DNA of 56,595 nt. It comes from Granulicella sp. Lineage in GTDB: Bacteria > Acidobacteriota > Terriglobia > Terriglobales > Acidobacteriaceae. Location: positions 1-56,595 of the forward strand of contig DAHXNO010000039.1 in NCBI GenBank assembly GCA_027365345.1, given 5' to 3'. Below are positions 56,540 through 56,595 of this stretch, in pieces; position 1 is the stretch's first letter; each line of letters opens with the position of its first letter. The notes beneath the pieces were generated by a model, which was given only the letters and a program-made list of their open reading frames with translations, made no database searches and was not told where the DNA came from. A program made the translations under genes and the position numbers.

Positions 56540-56595
56540 ATGGCGCAGATCAAGTCGTGGACGGTATCGGATGCCTTGTGGTCCAAGGTCGAGCC
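56540..56595 (+). CDS. IS5-type transposase, first residues (cut by window edge)
   Basis: The frame starting with ATG at 56540 gives MAQIKSWTVSDALWSKVE and then leaves the window. This matches the N-terminus of IS5-family transposases (KSWTVSDxLWxxVEPLIP). CAGG just before the ATG may be part of a ribosome site. The left inverted repeat should lie between 56404 and 56530 but was not identified. Confidence 0.65.
   Translation, partial: MAQIKSWTVSDALWSKVE

Overview
This window reads as chromosome from an acidobacterium, most likely of the Terriglobales (Granulicella/Terriglobus/Edaphobacter-like). That inference rests on moderately high GC, many TAT-exported glycoside hydrolases, a PEP-CTERM protein, RimO and FtsY with long Ala/Pro-rich inserts, a gamma subunit with a long insert, and an ATP synthase operon with two b subunits but no a or c subunit. 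No rRNA or tRNA gene was recognised.

Left part (1-5.2 kb): a small accessory region. It holds the 5' part of an IS1380-type transposase cut by the window edge, a secreted protein made of two almost identical 111-residue repeats, a 1003-residue reverse transcriptase fused to a nitrilase domain (the architecture of the DRT1/UG1-like defence RTs), and a transposase scrap. From 5.2 to 14 kb come exported glycosidases and partners: a GH85 endo-beta-N-acetylglucosaminidase, a GH116 beta-glucosidase translationally coupled to a COG0523 GTPase, a broken gene that overlaps the GH116 start, and a B12-binding radical SAM protein.

Core block A (14.2-23.3 kb, plus strand): a small Cys-containing protein, rimO, yacG, pgpA, an IPT/NHL beta-propeller, cinA, plsY, gpsA and ftsY. 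These cover ribosome modification, phospholipid synthesis and membrane targeting. Accessory block (23.4-32.7 kb): a GH39 glycosidase, an aldo/keto reductase, a DinB-like protein, IS110 and IS1380 remnants, a stand-alone SIR2-like protein and a TAT-exported glycosidase-like protein.

Core block B (32.7-53 kb): ribD-ribE, a PD-(D/E)XK-like protein, a ruined sensor/phosphatase gene, a TPR protein, an acyl-CoA thioesterase, a cysteine-free Mrp ATPase, hrcA-grpE-dnaJ (dnaK not present), a truncated IS3 element, then the minus-strand ATP synthase operon (b', b, delta, alpha, gamma, beta, epsilon), and hflX and hfq. Right end (53-56.6 kb): a DegT/DnrJ aminotransferase, a PEP-CTERM protein, a decayed Phd/ParE-type toxin-antitoxin pair, a very short CRISPR-like array, and the start of an IS5-type transposase.

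Four possible genome-defence elements (RT-nitrilase, SIR2-like, PD-(D/E)XK-like, CRISPR/TA relics) lie next to or near mobile-element debris and are separated by housekeeping operons. The strongest candidate for an interesting system is the RT-nitrilase. All family names come from motif recognition by eye; no database search was run.
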